A stretch of DNA of 64,000 nt, taken from contig NC_005090.1 in the NCBI RefSeq assembly GCF_000196135.1, forward strand, positions 692,001 through 756,000. The letters run 5' to 3'. Source of the stretch: Wolinella succinogenes DSM 1740 (GTDB lineage Bacteria; Campylobacterota; Campylobacteria; Campylobacterales; Helicobacteraceae). Made by a program: the position numbers and the translations under genes. The notes beneath the pieces are model-generated. The model did no database searches. It was not told the DNA's origin and saw nothing but the letters and a program-made list of their open reading frames with translations. Below are positions 47,163 through 56,444 of this stretch, piece by piece (position 1 is the first letter of the stretch; every line of letters starts with the position of its first letter).

Positions 47163-48656
47163 GTGCAAGAAAGAAGAGTGGATGTGGTTTTGGTTGGCGG
47201 AGGTATCATGAGTGCAACTCTGGGGGTGTTGCTTAAAGAGTTAGAGCCTTCGTGGTCAATGATGCTTCTAGAGCGCCTTGAGGGGGTTGCCTTGGAGAGC
47301 ACAGGGGCTTGGAATAATGCGGGCACAGGTCATCAGGCGCTTTGCGAGCTCAACTACACACCTATGCGTTCCAATGGCGAGATTGACATTCAAAAGGCGA
47401 TCAAAATCAACGAATCTTTTGAAATCTCCAAACAGTTTTGGGCTTATCATGTCCAAAAAAAGCATCTCAAGGAGCCAGAGAGCTTCATCCATCCTGTTCC
47501 TCATATGAGTTTTGTGAGGGGGAAGGATGTGGCCTATCTTCAAGCACGCCATAAGGCGCTCTCTCTCCACCCCCTCTTTTGTGGGATGAAATATTCAGAG
47601 AGCATGGACGAGATAGAGCGGTGGGTGCCTCTTATCGCAGAGGGCAGGAAGAGAGAAGAGAGGGTGGCGGCCACCTGTATTGATTGGGGAACGGATGTCA
47701 ATTTTGGCTCGCTCACGGAGCAATTTAGCGACTACTTGGCTAAACAAGAGGGATTTGTGCTTAAAACTCATCATGAAGTGGTGGATATCAAGCGAAGCCA
47801 AGAGGGGCACTGGAGAGTCAAGTCGCTGGATAAAAAATCAGGCGAATTTACCGAAGTGGAGGCGCGATTTGTCTTTATTGGGGCGGGCGGAGCAGCTCTT
47901 CCCCTGCTCTATAAGAGTGGGATTCCTGAGGCTAGAGGGTATGGTGGATTTCCTGTGAGCGGACAGTGGCTGGTCTGCTCCAATCCTGAGCCTATTGAGA
48001 TTCATCGAGCCAAAGTCTATGGCAAGGCCGCTGTTGGAGCTCCTCCGATGTCTGTGCCTCATCTGGATACAAGAGTGATTGATGGAGAGAAGAAGCTCCT
48101 CTTTGGACCCTTTGCGGGTTTTTCAACCAATTTTTTAAAGCAGGGGAGCTATCTTGACTTTTTTCTCTCGTTCAATTCTGGGAACTTCAAAACCATGATT
48201 GAGGCGGGGCTAGATAATATTCCTCTCACTCAATACCTCATCAATCAGGTGATGTTGAGTCTCAAGGGGCGCATAGAGGTGCTCAAGGAGTATATGCCAA
48301 AGGCAGAGTTTGGAGATTGGGAGCTCAAGATCGCTGGACAACGAGTCCAAATCATCAAGCCTGATGCCAAGAATCGAGGCTCATTGCAGTTTGGTACCGA
48401 AGTGGTAGCCTCAAATGATGGGAGTCTGGCCGCCCTTTTAGGCGCTTCTCCGGGTGCTTCAACGGCGGTTGAAGCAATGCTTGGAGTGCTTGAGAAGTGT
48501 TTTAAAAAAGAGCTAGAGACCCCCTTGTGGAAAGAGAAGCTTCAAGAGATGATTCCCTCCTATGGACACCCTTTATCGGATGATTTGGGGCGACTCAATG
48601 AGAATCGCCGCTACACCTCAGGACTGTTGCATCTCCCCTTCACTCCCGTGCAGTGA
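47163..48656 (+). CDS. mqo: Malate:quinone oxidoreductase
   Basis: A 497-residue FAD-dependent peripheral membrane enzyme oxidising L-malate to oxaloacetate and reducing menaquinone. The FAD-binding opening is VDVVLVGGGIMSATLGVLLKEL; WNNAGTGHQALCELNYTP and GPFAGFSTNFLKQGS are Mqo signatures. Length is typical (about 490-500). The start is GTG at 47163 with a GGGGAAAGC-type site before it. It provides a TCA-cycle step in place of soluble malate dehydrogenase, as in related Campylobacterota. Its gene stands alone, followed by a 119-base gap holding the flavodoxin operon promoter. Confidence 0.95.
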   Translation: MQERRVDVVLVGGGIMSATLGVLLKELEPSWSMMLLERLEGVALESTGAWNNAGTGHQALCELNYTPMRSNGEIDIQKAIKINESFEISKQFWAYHVQKKHLKEPESFIHPVPHMSFVRGKDVAYLQARHKALSLHPLFCGMKYSESMDEIERWVPLIAEGRKREERVAATCIDWGTDVNFGSLTEQFSDYLAKQEGFVLKTHHEVVDIKRSQEGHWRVKSLDKKSGEFTEVEARFVFIGAGGAALPLLYKSGIPEARGYGGFPVSGQWLVCSNPEPIEIHRAKVYGKAAVGAPPMSVPHLDTRVIDGEKKLLFGPFAGFSTNFLKQGSYLDFFLSFNSGNFKTMIEAGLDNIPLTQYLINQVMLSLKGRIEVLKEYMPKAEFGDWELKIAGQRVQIIKPDAKNRGSLQFGTEVVASNDGSLAALLGASPGASTAVEAMLGVLEKCFKKELETPLWKEKLQEMIPSYGHPLSDDLGRLNENRRYTSGLLHLPFTPVQ

Positions 48657-48692
48657 TTTTCGCCCTTCTGGGGTGAAATGAGCTTTGCACTC

Positions 48693-48721
48693 TTGACATT
48701 TAAACTAGTAATGATTACTAT
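48693..48721 (+). promoter_or_regulatory. Strong sigma-70 promoter with Fur-like palindrome
   Basis: TTGACA (48693-48698), 17 bases, TACTAT (48716-48721). Overlapping the spacer and -10 is TAGTAATGATTACTA (48706-48720), a perfect 7-1-7 palindrome. It agrees with most positions of the Fur 7-1-7 consensus TGATAATNATTATCA, so iron-dependent repression of the following flavodoxin operon is likely. Position and symmetry are seen, Fur is inferred. Confidence 0.68.
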
Positions 48722-48775
48722 TATAAATCTTTTGAGCCAAGACGTTATATTGCCCACTGTCGCAAGGAGGAATCT

Positions 48776-49276
48776 ATGGGAGAGACAAGAGGAGTTCTAG
48801 AAACGATTCGTTATCGAGCTATCATTGAGGGGATGAAAAATCCAGAGAGGGCGAGAGCGATGGTCCAAATGAGGGCTTTTCAAGAGCTCTCTATGCAGGA
48901 AGCCTTTTCTAAGTATGTCTTTGAGCGCATCAAAACTCGAAATTCCTCTAGACTCATCACTTTTCATGGACGCTACATTCTAATCCACGGGGCGAATCTT
49001 GAAGATTCTCTGTTTGTCTATCCCCTATGGAAGTCGGTGAATGAGCCCCTTGAACAGCTCTCCTCAGAGATTCGCGCGGCAGTGGGCGATATTGCCAAGG
49101 GCGAAAAGAGCAACATCTACATCACTTACCCCAAGACGAGGCATCTAGCCAAGCACATCACTATCAAAAGCACCGCTTTAGAGAAGATGAAGAAAAGCTA
49201 TTGCCTAAAGCTTGTTCCCTATGCATGCGACTTGGGGAGACTACTTAATATGAACAAAGGAGAAGCGAGACAATGA
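48776..49276 (+). CDS. Conserved protein of unknown function, co-transcribed with flavodoxin
   Basis: A 166-residue soluble basic protein starting at the ATG at 48776 with AAGGAGG upstream. It has no signal peptide or membrane segment. A central run (GRYILIHGANLEDSLFVYPLW) and a C-terminal run of lysines are the only notable features. Its 3' end overlaps the flavodoxin start by 4 bases (ATGA), so it is co-translated, and both lie behind the Fur-like promoter. Small genes of this kind precede fldA in Campylobacter and are iron-responsive there (my recollection, not checked). Function unknown. Confidence 0.75.
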   Translation: MGETRGVLETIRYRAIIEGMKNPERARAMVQMRAFQELSMQEAFSKYVFERIKTRNSSRLITFHGRYILIHGANLEDSLFVYPLWKSVNEPLEQLSSEIRAAVGDIAKGEKSNIYITYPKTRHLAKHITIKSTALEKMKKSYCLKLVPYACDLGRLLNMNKGEARQ

Positions 49277-49788
49277 ATAAGACAGCGATTTTTTATGGTA
49301 GCACAGGCGGCAACACTAAAGAGGCGGCGACCCTCATTCATCGTGAACTTGGAGGGGAAGCAGTCGCAGACATTTTCGATGTCTCTAAGCTCAAAGATGC
49401 TTCAGCGTTTGCTCCCTATGAGAATCTAATTCTTGGAACCTCCACATGGGGCGATGGGGACTTGCAGGATGATTGGTATGATTTTCTCAAAGAGTTTGAG
49501 AAGGCCGACCTTGGCTCTAAAAAGGTAGCTCTTTTTGGTCTTGGGGATCAAGAGGGATTTGGACATGCCTATCTCAATGGAATGAAGACGCTTCATGACA
49601 GCGCTAAAAAACTTGGAGCGACTATCGTTGGGGCATGGGAAGATGAAGGTTATAGCTACGATAGCAGTGAGGCGGTTGTGAATGGGAAGTTTGTTGGATT
49701 GGCTTTGGATGCGGACAACCAAGATGAACTCACCCCTGAGCGCGTGAAGAATTGGTGCGCTGAGCTAAAAAAAGCGCTCTCTATTTAA
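49273..49788 (+). CDS. fldA: Flavodoxin
   Basis: A 171-residue FMN electron carrier that can replace ferredoxin when iron is short. The phosphate-binding loop FYGSTGGNTKEAA is at residues 6-18, and the two flavin-stacking loops are visible around STWGDGDLQDDWYDF and GLGDQEGFGHAYLNGM. A long-chain flavodoxin by length. Probable partners are pyruvate and 2-oxoglutarate oxidoreductases, as in Helicobacter. Stop-start overlap with the upstream gene; a 26-codon frame follows 15 bases after its stop. Confidence 0.95.
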   Translation: MNKTAIFYGSTGGNTKEAATLIHRELGGEAVADIFDVSKLKDASAFAPYENLILGTSTWGDGDLQDDWYDFLKEFEKADLGSKKVALFGLGDQEGFGHAYLNGMKTLHDSAKKLGATIVGAWEDEGYSYDSSEAVVNGKFVGLALDADNQDELTPERVKNWCAELKKALSI

Positions 49789-49803
49789 GCGAAGGAGGAG
49801 AAT

Positions 49804-49884
49804 ATGAAGAAGGAAGTTAAGAAAGAGTCTAAAGGAAAGGCGGGGATTCTTAAGAGTCTCCAAAAAGGCTGCTGCGCCTGCTAA
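49804..49884 (+). CDS. Candidate 26-residue lysine-rich peptide with C-terminal CCAC
   Basis: ATG at 49804 is preceded by GAAGGAGGAG with good spacing. The frame reads as a lysine-rich helix (MKKEVKKESKGKAGIL) that ends KGCCAC and stops at 49884. It follows fldA by 15 bases. The terminal cysteines could bind a metal or flavin-linked group. The stop lies in a stable hairpin. Only the ribosome site and operon position support it; a chance frame cannot be ruled out. Confidence 0.4.
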   Translation: MKKEVKKESKGKAGILKSLQKGCCAC

Positions 49885-49899
49885 GGCGCAAGCCTTAGC
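49880..49899. terminator. GCAA-tetraloop hairpin between convergent genes
   Basis: GCTAAGGC (49880-49887), loop GCAA, GCCTTAGC (49892-49899) is a perfect 8-bp stem with a very stable tetraloop. It separates the flavodoxin operon from the convergent YgaP-like gene whose stop lies in its right arm. No T tract follows, so it may serve mainly mRNA stability. Confidence 0.6.
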
Positions 49900-50092
49900 T
49901 ATCGCACTCGCCCTTGCAACCTGTGTTAAGGTTGATGAGGGAATAGAGGGGGCAATAGCCCACAAGTCCCGTCAATAGGGGCACAATTCCCACTAATCCC
50001 CACCAGCTTTGAGCCAAAACGCCCGCCAACAAGATCACCACTCCAACGCCGATTCTTAGCATCTTATCCACTTTTCCGACATTGCACTTCAT
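49895..50092 (-). CDS. DUF2892 (YgaP-like) inner-membrane protein
   Basis: A 65-residue protein with two hydrophobic stretches (MLRIGVGVVILLAGVLAQ and WWGLVGIVPLLTGLVGYCPLYSLI). The opening MKCNVGKVDKMLR and the loop GYCPLYSLINLNTGCK match DUF2892, found alone or fused to rhodanese in YgaP. The three conserved-position cysteines may bind sulfur or metal. It stands alone with its own promoter region on the right. Confidence 0.85.
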   Translation of the reverse strand: MKCNVGKVDKMLRIGVGVVILLAGVLAQSWWGLVGIVPLLTGLVGYCPLYSLINLNTGCKGECDS

Positions 50093-50184
50093 GGGTCGTC
50101 CTTTATCTCAATTTTAAAAACATTATAATATTTTAAACTAAAAAAATATTTAATTTTTATTTAATATCACATCTAAACCAAATC

Positions 50185-50739
50185 TTACGATTTGAAATCG
50201 CAGTCATCTTCATGATCATTGATGATTCCCGCGGCTTGCAAAAAAGAGTAGAGTGTCACTGAGCCGATAAATTTAAAGCCCCGCTTTTTCATCTCTTTGG
50301 CTAGATTATCGGAGAGCTCATTGTGGCAGGGGGCTTCTTTATAGTGGGGAATGGAGTGGAGCAGGGGGTGGTGATCGACTCGATTCCAAAAGTAGAAGTC
50401 CAAAGAGCCGAACTCTTTAATCACCTCAAGAGCCGCTCTTGCGTTATCGCGAATAGCCAGGAGCTTGGCTCTATTTTTGATGACATTTTTTTCCTGAAGG
50501 ATTTTTTCGATCTCTTCATCGCGCAAAGCGGCACAAAAGGAGATGTCAAAATTTCCAAAAGCCCCCCTATAAGCCTCCCTTTTGTGGAGCACGGTGAGCC
50601 AGCTAAGTCCTGCCTGCTGGCACTCCAAGGACAAAAGTTCAAAGAGCTCTCTCTCCCCATGGAGGGGCTTGCCCCACTCTTTGTCGTGGTATTCCACATA
50701 GAGAGGATCGCTTAGTTTTACCCATCCGCATCGCTTCAC
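50185..50739 (-). CDS. tag: DNA-3-methyladenine glycosylase I
   Basis: A 184-residue repair enzyme that removes 3-methyladenine from DNA. CGWVKLSDPLYVEYHDKEWGKPLHGERELFE at the N-terminus is the Tag signature, with the zinc ligand Cys4 and His17; the C-terminal part has the remaining zinc ligands (H and C around GIINDHEDDC) and the FYLWNRV-like FYFWNRVDHHP loop. Length is right for the family. Monocistronic on the minus strand. Confidence 0.95.
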   Translation of the reverse strand: MKRCGWVKLSDPLYVEYHDKEWGKPLHGERELFELLSLECQQAGLSWLTVLHKREAYRGAFGNFDISFCAALRDEEIEKILQEKNVIKNRAKLLAIRDNARAALEVIKEFGSLDFYFWNRVDHHPLLHSIPHYKEAPCHNELSDNLAKEMKKRGFKFIGSVTLYSFLQAAGIINDHEDDCDFKS

Positions 50740-50952
50740 TCAATTCCTCCTTGCTTCAAGCATCTCATCTATTTTTGAAAAACTATAGACTAGAGGAAAG
50801 GGTAGCGCAATTTTGCGCCTATATCCACTCTTTTTGTCCAGATAAAGCGCTTTGTTTGTATGATTCGCTAAGCCTACACCCTGAGCTTAGCTCTGCAAGA
50901 GTGGCTTTGGGAGAGGGTCGAATACTCTAATCGCAATGGAACATGAAAATAG

Positions 50953-52242
50953 ATGAGAGCTCTTTTTTTGATTATGGTTTTACTTGGGACGCTTTGGAGT
51001 GCAGAGCGCCACTTCGGTTTTTATGAGCTCAAAGGCAAGGAGGCGGGGAGCCTTCTTTTTATCATTGGCGGAGTTCATGGGGATGAGCCTGGAGGGTATT
51101 TTGCCCCTGCGCTCATCACCCAGCATTATCGTCTCCAAAAAGGCTCTCTTTGGGTGGTGCCCAACCTGAACTTTGATAGTATTGTGGAGAATCGACGCGG
51201 GATTTATGGTGATATGAATCGTAAGTTTGCCTCCATCAAGAGGGATGATAAGGATTATGAGATCGTGAAGGACATCAAGAAGCTCATTCTTGATTCAAAA
51301 GTTGATTTTGTGATCAATTTGCACGATGGGCATGGCTTTTATCGTAGTAGCTGGGAGAACTCCATCTTCAACCCTAAAGCGTGGGGGCAAGCCTATATCA
51401 TCGATCAAAAGAATATAAGTGATGTGAAGTTTGGAAATTTGGATGAGATCGCCTCCAAAATCAGCCGCAATCTCAACCAAAACCTCTCCAAGGATCACCA
51501 CTCCTTTAACATCAAAAACACCAATACGCAATTCAAAGATGAGGAGATGCAAACCTCTCTCACCTATTTTGCGATCACCAATCTCAAGCCAGCATTGGCC
51601 ATTGAGACCAGTAAAAATATCAGCGAGTTGGATCAGAAGGTTTTTTATCAGCTCCAATCCATCGAAGAGCTTATGAAAATCATGGGAATCGAATATGAGC
51701 GCGATTTTGAACTCACCCTCCAAGAGATTGACCGTCTCTTGGAAGAGCATGGTGAGATGAGCCTCAATGGCCACATCACGCTCCCGCTAGAGGGAATTCG
51801 TAGCACGCTTCGCTTTGTCCCGATGCTCCCCAAGGGGAACTCTTTCTCTTTCTCTCACCCCCTGGGCGCGATCAAAGAGCGCGCGGATCACTATGAGGTG
51901 ATGATAGGGAATCGCTCCATTGCCAAGCTCTACCCCCAGCGCTTCTCTGGTTCTTGCGCTGCAAAAGGGGCGGAGGTGATTGTGGATGGGGTGAGCCAAA
52001 GAGTAGCATGGGGAGAGCGACTTCTAGTCAAGGAGCGATTCTTGGTGAAGGAACAAGCGGGGGTGAGGGTCAATGTGATTGGTCTTGTGACATCGGGGCG
52101 TGATTCCCAAGATGAGGTGGAGGTGAAAAAGGGAATGATCGCCTCTCGATTCTCCTTGGATGAGAAAGAGAGGCGTTATCGCGTGGAGTTCTACTCTGAA
52201 GAGGGATTCTGCGGGATGATCACTGCTTGGTTTGAGCCCTAA
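50953..52242 (+). CDS. csd4: Cell-shape peptidoglycan D,L-carboxypeptidase, M99 family
   Basis: A 429-residue periplasmic zinc enzyme with a signal peptide (residues 1-17). It trims muropeptide tripeptides to dipeptides, a step needed for helical form in Helicobacter and Campylobacter (Csd4, Pgp1). The zinc ligands read GGVHGDEPGG (His42, Glu45) and INLHDGHGFY (His124). In H. pylori Csd4 the first ligand is an unusual Gln (established); here it is the ordinary His. A carboxypeptidase body is followed by beta-rich domains. Its 3' end overlaps the convergent aminotransferase by 23 bases. Confidence 0.9.
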   Translation: MRALFLIMVLLGTLWSAERHFGFYELKGKEAGSLLFIIGGVHGDEPGGYFAPALITQHYRLQKGSLWVVPNLNFDSIVENRRGIYGDMNRKFASIKRDDKDYEIVKDIKKLILDSKVDFVINLHDGHGFYRSSWENSIFNPKAWGQAYIIDQKNISDVKFGNLDEIASKISRNLNQNLSKDHHSFNIKNTNTQFKDEEMQTSLTYFAITNLKPALAIETSKNISELDQKVFYQLQSIEELMKIMGIEYERDFELTLQEIDRLLEEHGEMSLNGHITLPLEGIRSTLRFVPMLPKGNSFSFSHPLGAIKERADHYEVMIGNRSIAKLYPQRFSGSCAAKGAEVIVDGVSQRVAWGERLLVKERFLVKEQAGVRVNVIGLVTSGRDSQDEVEVKKGMIASRFSLDEKERRYRVEFYSEEGFCGMITAWFEP

Positions 52243-53341
52243 GCGTTTGGGCGATGATCTGAACGCCTAGGTCGAGGGAGCGGGGATCAAGATGAGTGAA
52301 GTTGAGCCTCGCCTCAGGGCTTTGGCGCCTTTGCAAATAGAATTCACCCCCAGGGACAAAAACCGCCCCTTGTTTGAGAGAGTCAAAAGCCAAGGCGCGC
52401 GCATCCACTCCTTTGGCAAAACTTCCATAGATGAACATCCCTCCCTCAGGCTCTTTGAAGCTAAAGCTCGGACAGTGCGTTTGTAGTGCCTGAGCCAGCG
52501 CTTTGGCTTTGAGTGCGTAGGCGTGACGAATCTTCTCTTTGTGCGCCTTGAAATCGTATTCCTCCCAGAAAGCATTAACGATTCCTTGAGTGATTCCTGA
52601 GGTGTGGAGATCCATGCTCTCCTTATAGGGAAGAATCTTGGCGAGATTCTCCTTGGAGGCGCGGATGAAGCCAACCCTTAGGGAGGGGGAGAGAATCTTA
52701 GAGAAGGTCCCTACATGAAAAGAGCGATGGGGGATGAGCGAGGAGATACTGGGGAATCGTTCCTTAAAGTAGAGCTCGTTATAGGCGCCATCTTCGATGA
52801 GAATCGCTTCTGATGACTCGATGAGGCGAGCGATCTCTTGGCGCTTGGATAGCGAGTAGCGCCTGCTGGTCGGATTTTGAAAATCGCTCATGAGATAGGC
52901 GAGACGATGCTTGGGGAGCTTGGCGCGAAGCGATTCTAGCTCGATTCCATCCTCTTCCATTTCGATTTCCACTAGAGGGATTTGATTGCTCTTAAAAGCG
53001 CCAATTGCCCCTAGGTAGGCGGGCGATTCTACGATAAGTCCAGAGCTTGCCAGCGCCTTGGAGAGGAGATCAAGAGCCTGTTGGGCACCTGTGGTGATCA
53101 AAATCTCATCGACATTTGTGGGAAATCCAAGCTCGCTGTAGTGCTGAGCAATCTTCTCTCTGAGCACGGGGAGCCCCTGGGAGATGGAGTATTGGAGGGA
53201 GTGGGGTTGGGAGAGAACTTTTTGAGCGCAATGACTCAGTGCTTGGAGAGGAAAGAGGCTCTCATCGGGCAATCCGCCTGCAAGAGAGAGGGTCTGAGGT
53301 GAGATGGCTTCAAGAATCTCACGAATAAAAGATCGTTGCAT
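52220..53341 (-). CDS. PLP-dependent aminotransferase, LysN/ARO8-like class I
   Basis: A 373-residue fold-type I aminotransferase. LSLAGGLPDESLFP, the PAYLGAIGAF segment, SDFQNPTSRRYSLSKRQ and the PLP-lysine motif GTFSKILSPSLRVGF identify it as the 2-aminoadipate/kynurenine-type branch (MocR-like without the regulator domain). Likely substrates are aromatic or branched-chain amino acids; which one cannot be read. It converges on csd4 and lies back to back with the AraC regulator gene. Confidence 0.9.
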   Translation of the reverse strand: MQRSFIREILEAISPQTLSLAGGLPDESLFPLQALSHCAQKVLSQPHSLQYSISQGLPVLREKIAQHYSELGFPTNVDEILITTGAQQALDLLSKALASSGLIVESPAYLGAIGAFKSNQIPLVEIEMEEDGIELESLRAKLPKHRLAYLMSDFQNPTSRRYSLSKRQEIARLIESSEAILIEDGAYNELYFKERFPSISSLIPHRSFHVGTFSKILSPSLRVGFIRASKENLAKILPYKESMDLHTSGITQGIVNAFWEEYDFKAHKEKIRHAYALKAKALAQALQTHCPSFSFKEPEGGMFIYGSFAKGVDARALAFDSLKQGAVFVPGGEFYLQRRQSPEARLNFTHLDPRSLDLGVQIIAQTLRAQTKQ

Positions 53342-53466
53342 GAAGGCTCCTTGGGTGAATTAGGAAAATCGGAAAGAATCTTAAGCTTTTCGTGAAGGAA
53401 AATCTTCTTCTAAATGGAGAAAAAAATTGTCCAATCTTGTGATCTTTTTATGCTAATATTGATTTT

Positions 53467-54345
53467 ATGAAAAAAGAGACCAAGCATTTCCGCGCCCTTT
53501 TGGCTGATAACGCCCTCTATTACATCTACTCCAACATCTCCGCTCCGCTCTCACTCCAAGAGCTTGCCAAAGAGGCGGGGGTGAGTGCTCACCACTTTCA
53601 TCGAATCTTTAAGGAGGAGCAGGGGCAAAATCTTTATGAAACCATCAAATCGATTCGTCTTCAAAAAGCCGCGAATCTGCTCCTCTCCAATCACTACTCC
53701 ACCATCTCAGAGGTGGCACAACTCTGCGGATATTCCTCTAGTGCCTCTTTTATCAAGGCTTTCAAAGGGCGCTTTCACCTCACTCCCAGAGAGTGGCGCC
53801 ATGGAGGACACCGCCAATACGCCAAGGAGATTTTGAGCACTTCTAGTGCTGCGATGGCCTCTCAGAGGAGCTTTTTGGGGCTAGAGCCAACGATTAAAAA
53901 AATCCCTGCCTTTAGGGCGGTCTATTTGCGTCACAAGGGCTACAACAAAAGCATCGCTCTCTCGTGGCAAAAGCTTATGGCTTGGGGATTTGAGCATCAG
54001 ATTTCTTCACAGGCGCGTCAAATAGGAATCCATCACGACAATCCCTCTATCACGCCATTGGCGGAGTGCCGCTATATCGCTGCTTTGGAGGTGGAGGAGG
54101 GGTTTAGAGCGCAGGGACTGCTTGGGGTGATGGAGTTTCCGCCTACCCTTTGCGCGGTCTTTGAAGTGCAGGGGCGCTATGGGGATGTGCTCGGTCTTAT
54201 TGATTATGTCTATCATGAATGGCTTCCTCAAAGTGGCTATGAGGCCAAGACAATCCCTGCGTTTGCTCTCTATCAAAAAAATCATTTTTTGGATCCCTTG
54301 GGAAACTTTCAGCTCGATTTTTGCCTGCCCGTGGGGGTGGTTTGA
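53467..54345 (+). CDS. AraC-family regulator with GyrI-like effector domain
   Basis: A 292-residue transcription factor. The DNA-binding AraC domain is at the N-terminus: LQELAKEAGVSAHHFHRIFKEE and the second helix-turn-helix TISEVAQLCGYSSSASFIKAFKGRFH. The C-terminal 150 residues resemble the GyrI/BmrR ligand-binding domain, which binds hydrophobic drugs (Rob- and SbmC-like). Divergent from the aminotransferase gene 125 bases away, which may be a target. Start ATG at 53467 has no strong ribosome site. Confidence 0.88.
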   Translation: MKKETKHFRALLADNALYYIYSNISAPLSLQELAKEAGVSAHHFHRIFKEEQGQNLYETIKSIRLQKAANLLLSNHYSTISEVAQLCGYSSSASFIKAFKGRFHLTPREWRHGGHRQYAKEILSTSSAAMASQRSFLGLEPTIKKIPAFRAVYLRHKGYNKSIALSWQKLMAWGFEHQISSQARQIGIHHDNPSITPLAECRYIAALEVEEGFRAQGLLGVMEFPPTLCAVFEVQGRYGDVLGLIDYVYHEWLPQSGYEAKTIPAFALYQKNHFLDPLGNFQLDFCLPVGVV

Positions 54346-54421
54346 GGCGTTATTTAGAGAGAATTGGCTAGAGTAACTCAACTATAAGTTTAAATTCTAA
54401 TCAACACAAAGGAGAGCATGC

Positions 54422-55630
54422 ATGAGCGTTGAGGCGTTTAAGGCATTCGTGAGTGAGTTTCAAGCGAGAAAAGATTATCGAGCACCTCTAGGATTTGGAA
54501 TCTGCCGCGTGGATCTAGGAAAGTCAAGTGGCAAGGTGCTTCAAGCGACCTATCCTCTGCTCAATTGGGAAGGGGAAAATCTTGGCTCGTTTGCGGTTTT
54601 GAGCGAAGTGGCCAAAGAGGGCAAACGAATCTCCGAGGGGGATTTTGAGCAGGTGGTTGGAATCACTCCAGAGTTTATCCAAAATGCCCTCGCGCTCTTT
54701 GAGCCCTTCATTGCAGAGACGATTGCTGATGCCTCAAAACATAAAAATATACAGGTGATTTTAGAGCTTCAAAAAGCCCTCCACGAAGGACGGCTGATGG
54801 ATGCTCAAGGCGAGCCTCTCTATCGATTCGTGGCGCTCTATGAGGACGCGAAATGCGAAAGCGTGGAGACGGGCTATATGAAGCTTCTTGCGCTCTCTTT
54901 GGGCAAAGCCCCCTTGCGATCCCTCCTTTTGGATGGAATCTTTGGGTTGCTTCAAAATGTCGCGTGGAGTGGCAATAAGCCTTATGAGCTCGCATGGCTT
55001 AGGGAGAATGAGATTCGTCTAAAGATGCGAGGCGAGTATCCAGCGATTGATTATGTGGACAAATTTCCCCGCTATCTCATGCAGGTGATCCCACAATATG
55101 ACAACATTCGTCTGCTTGACACAGCCAAGACGCGTTTTGGCGCTTACTTGGGCAAGGGGGGTTACACTCAGATGCCCGGAGCCAGCTATATCAACTTCAA
55201 CGCGGGCGTTGAAGGGGCTTGCATGAATGAGGGGAGAATCTCCTCCTCGGTGGTTATTGGCGAAGGAACCGATGTGGGTGGAGGCGCAAGCATCCTTGGC
55301 GTGCTAAGCGGGGGCAACAATGATCCAATCACGATTGGCAAAAACTGCCTTCTTGGGGTCAACAGCTCCACAGGAATCAGCCTGGGTGATGGATGTATTG
55401 TGGATGGAGGAGTTGCGGTGTTGGCAGGAACCGTCTTTAAAATCAGCGAGGCTGAGGCTGCTAAAATCGCTGAGATCAACCCTGACTTTGAGCTCAAAGC
55501 CGATGGATTCTATAAGGGTAAAGATCTCTCCAAGAAACATGGAGTCCATTTCCGCCAAGATTCCAAAACAGGCGCCATGATCGCTTTTAGAAGCAATCGA
55601 AAAATCGAGCTCAACGCCGCTCTGCACTAA
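54422..55630 (+). CDS. dapD: Tetrahydrodipicolinate N-succinyltransferase (epsilon-type)
   Basis: A 402-residue acyltransferase for lysine and meso-diaminopimelate synthesis. The C-terminal half has left-handed beta-helix hexapeptides ([38 protein letters not shown]). The N-terminal half is the long helical domain characteristic of Campylobacterota and actinobacterial DapD, which are longer than the E. coli enzyme of about 274 residues. AGGAG upstream of the ATG. Essential for peptidoglycan. Confidence 0.93.
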   Translation: MSVEAFKAFVSEFQARKDYRAPLGFGICRVDLGKSSGKVLQATYPLLNWEGENLGSFAVLSEVAKEGKRISEGDFEQVVGITPEFIQNALALFEPFIAETIADASKHKNIQVILELQKALHEGRLMDAQGEPLYRFVALYEDAKCESVETGYMKLLALSLGKAPLRSLLLDGIFGLLQNVAWSGNKPYELAWLRENEIRLKMRGEYPAIDYVDKFPRYLMQVIPQYDNIRLLDTAKTRFGAYLGKGGYTQMPGASYINFNAGVEGACMNEGRISSSVVIGEGTDVGGGASILGVLSGGNNDPITIGKNCLLGVNSSTGISLGDGCIVDGGVAVLAGTVFKISEAEAAKIAEINPDFELKADGFYKGKDLSKKHGVHFRQDSKTGAMIAFRSNRKIELNAALH

Positions 55631-55657
55631 AAATTTTTATAAAAAAAGGGGGGGCGT

Positions 55658-56443
55658 GTGAAAGTCGTGCTTACCATCGCGGGGAGCGATAGCTCAGGGG
55701 GAGCGGGAATCCAAGCCGACATCAAGACGGCGGAGGCTTTTGGCTGCTTTAGTGCGACAGCCCTCACAGTGATCACCGCTCAAAACACGCTGGGTGTGCG
55801 AGAAGCAATGCCGCTAGGGGCTTCATTGGTTCGATCGCAGATTGAGGCAGTGATGGAGGATTTTTCCGTTGAGGCGATCAAAATCGGGATGCTTTATGAC
55901 ACAGAGACGATTCTTGGTGTAGGAGAGTTTCTGATTCAAAATGCACTCAAGATTCCTGTTGTGTTAGATCCCGTGGCAATCTCTCAGGCGGGCTCCAAGC
56001 TCCTGCTGGATGAGGCGATACGCTCCTTGGCTGATCTTTTTCCTTTGGCTACGGTGGTCACTCCCAACCTCAAAGAGACCGAGCTTTTTTGGAATTTAGA
56101 TCAAGAGCCTACTTTGGAAATTCTGCGAGAAAGGGGAGTAGAGTTTGCAAGGGAGCGAGGAGTGGCCTTTGTGGTGAAGAATCTTCGCAAAGAGGATAGA
56201 AGCGTGGATTACCTCATTCAAGAGGAGGGAATCGCCTCTTTTTGCACTCCCTATGTAAAGAATGGCCAAAGCCATGGCACAGGGTGCTCTTTTTCGATGG
56301 CGATCGCCTGTCTGCTAGCGCTTGGATTGAGCTTGCCAGAGGCGGTGAAAGAGGCCAAAGACTATATCTATAAAGCGATGTTGGAAGCCCCTTTTTTAGG
56401 CAGGGGGGCAGGGCCAATTTTACATCGAGTCAAGAGGAGCTAA
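55658..56443 (+). CDS. thiD: Hydroxymethylpyrimidine/phosphomethylpyrimidine kinase
   Basis: A 261-residue ribokinase-fold enzyme making HMP-PP for thiamine. [22 protein letters not shown] at the N-terminus, and [17 protein letters not shown] with the anion hole and catalytic residue near the C-terminus, are both intact. The start is GTG at 55658 with a GGGGGG-type site just upstream. ThiE starts one base after its stop, so the two form an operon, 27 bases after dapD. No TPP riboswitch fits in that short gap. Confidence 0.94.
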   Translation: MKVVLTIAGSDSSGGAGIQADIKTAEAFGCFSATALTVITAQNTLGVREAMPLGASLVRSQIEAVMEDFSVEAIKIGMLYDTETILGVGEFLIQNALKIPVVLDPVAISQAGSKLLLDEAIRSLADLFPLATVVTPNLKETELFWNLDQEPTLEILRERGVEFARERGVAFVVKNLRKEDRSVDYLIQEEGIASFCTPYVKNGQSHGTGCSFSMAIACLLALGLSLPEAVKEAKDYIYKAMLEAPFLGRGAGPILHRVKRS

Positions 56444-56444
56444 C

